A DNA stretch of 5,595 bases from an uncultured Prevotella sp. (GTDB lineage Bacteria; Bacteroidota; Bacteroidia; Bacteroidales; Bacteroidaceae), in the NCBI GenBank assembly GCA_900543155.1, contig UQQN01000128.1:1-5595 (forward strand), written 5' to 3'. Positions 5,461 through 5,595 of this stretch are shown in pieces. The stretch's first letter is position 1; every line of letters begins with the position of its first letter. The position numbers and the translations under genes are program-made. A model generated the notes under the pieces. The model made no database searches. It saw only the letters and a program-made list of their open reading frames with translations, and had not been told where the DNA came from.

Positions 5461-5478
5461 TTTCCCCCAAGGGGGAAA
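5461..5478. repeat. Perfect 18-bp palindrome next to the inner arm
   Basis: TTTCCCCCAAGGGGGAAA is an 8-bp stem with a 2-nt loop, followed by ACTTGCG. Its counterpart in the left half is the different small hairpin TTTTCTTTCGAAAA at 5268-5281, in the same place between CGCAAG and the inner arm. A hairpin at this position is thus kept while its sequence differs. Confidence 0.75.
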
Positions 5479-5595
5479 ACTTGCGCCCCTTATATACGAC
5501 TTGGTACAAACATTCTTATCGATGCCTAAATACATGCCTATCCTATGAAAACGGCTGTTCGCCTAGGCCCAATCTCACCCATAACAGGGTGACCC

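Larger units (their letters stand above)
5180..5595. repeat. 416-bp nested inverted-repeat element, possibly MITE-like
   Basis: The outer arms, 5180-5234 and 5541-5595, are reverse complements at 52 of 55 positions and begin GGGTCACCCTGTTATGGG. The inner arms, 5284-5329 and 5413-5458, match at 45 of 46. The DNA between outer and inner arms differs in length and sequence (49 versus 82 bp), but both sides keep CGCAAGTTTT followed by a small hairpin. The centre (5330-5412) is unique. Each half is therefore a modular unit facing its partner. No transposase is present, so any mobility would be non-autonomous. The window stops within the outer arm, so the true end is unseen. Confidence 0.85.

Overview
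The window looks like Bacteroidales chromosome, most likely a Prevotella-type organism. Four things suggest this. There is a large secreted protein with a VYDLTGRRV-type C-terminal sorting tail (type IX secretion). Promoter boxes resemble the Bacteroidetes TTG-N20-TAnnTTTG pattern. Starts lack Shine-Dalgarno sequences and are preceded by A-rich DNA. Finally, ung is paired with a cysteine-rich DUF3109-type gene. No computation was run; the species-level placement is inference.

Layout. Positions 1-225 are non-coding: a dispersed-type repeat (7-98), an AT-rich hairpin and a cluster of small dyads. A promoter at 226-256 drives a secreted beta-rich protein of 626 aa (318-2198), followed after 35 nt by a 62-aa small protein (2234-2422). 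A 16-bp perfect hairpin (2472-2513) closes this unit. It abuts a promoter (about 2510-2538) from which ung, family-1 uracil-DNA glycosylase (2546-3208), would be transcribed almost leaderlessly. A DUF3109-like cysteine-rich protein (3233-3826) follows 24 nt later, so the two probably form one operon ending at a long hairpin (3885-3942). On the minus strand, 4001-4351 is a 116-aa, apparently C-terminally truncated member of a Bacteroidales family resembling DUF6266.

From 4352 to 5595 I see no convincing gene. This 1.2 kb is unusually rich in repeats: nine 11-bp tandem units (4460-4558), seven GCCGAA motifs in about 180 bp, a second inverted copy of the window-start repeat (5006-5099), a strong hairpin (5115-5155), and a 416-bp nested inverted repeat (5180-5595). 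The outer arms of that structure match at 52/55 positions and the inner arms at 45/46. The window begins and ends inside related repeat sequence, as expected if it is a whole contig broken at dispersed repeats.

Functionally, the ordinary genes are a DNA-repair enzyme with a conserved partner gene and an exported surface-type protein with a small companion. The most unusual material is the modular repeat family at the edges, which may be non-autonomous (MITE- or REP-like). I see no transposase, reverse transcriptase, CRISPR array, toxin-antitoxin pair or recognisable defence system.
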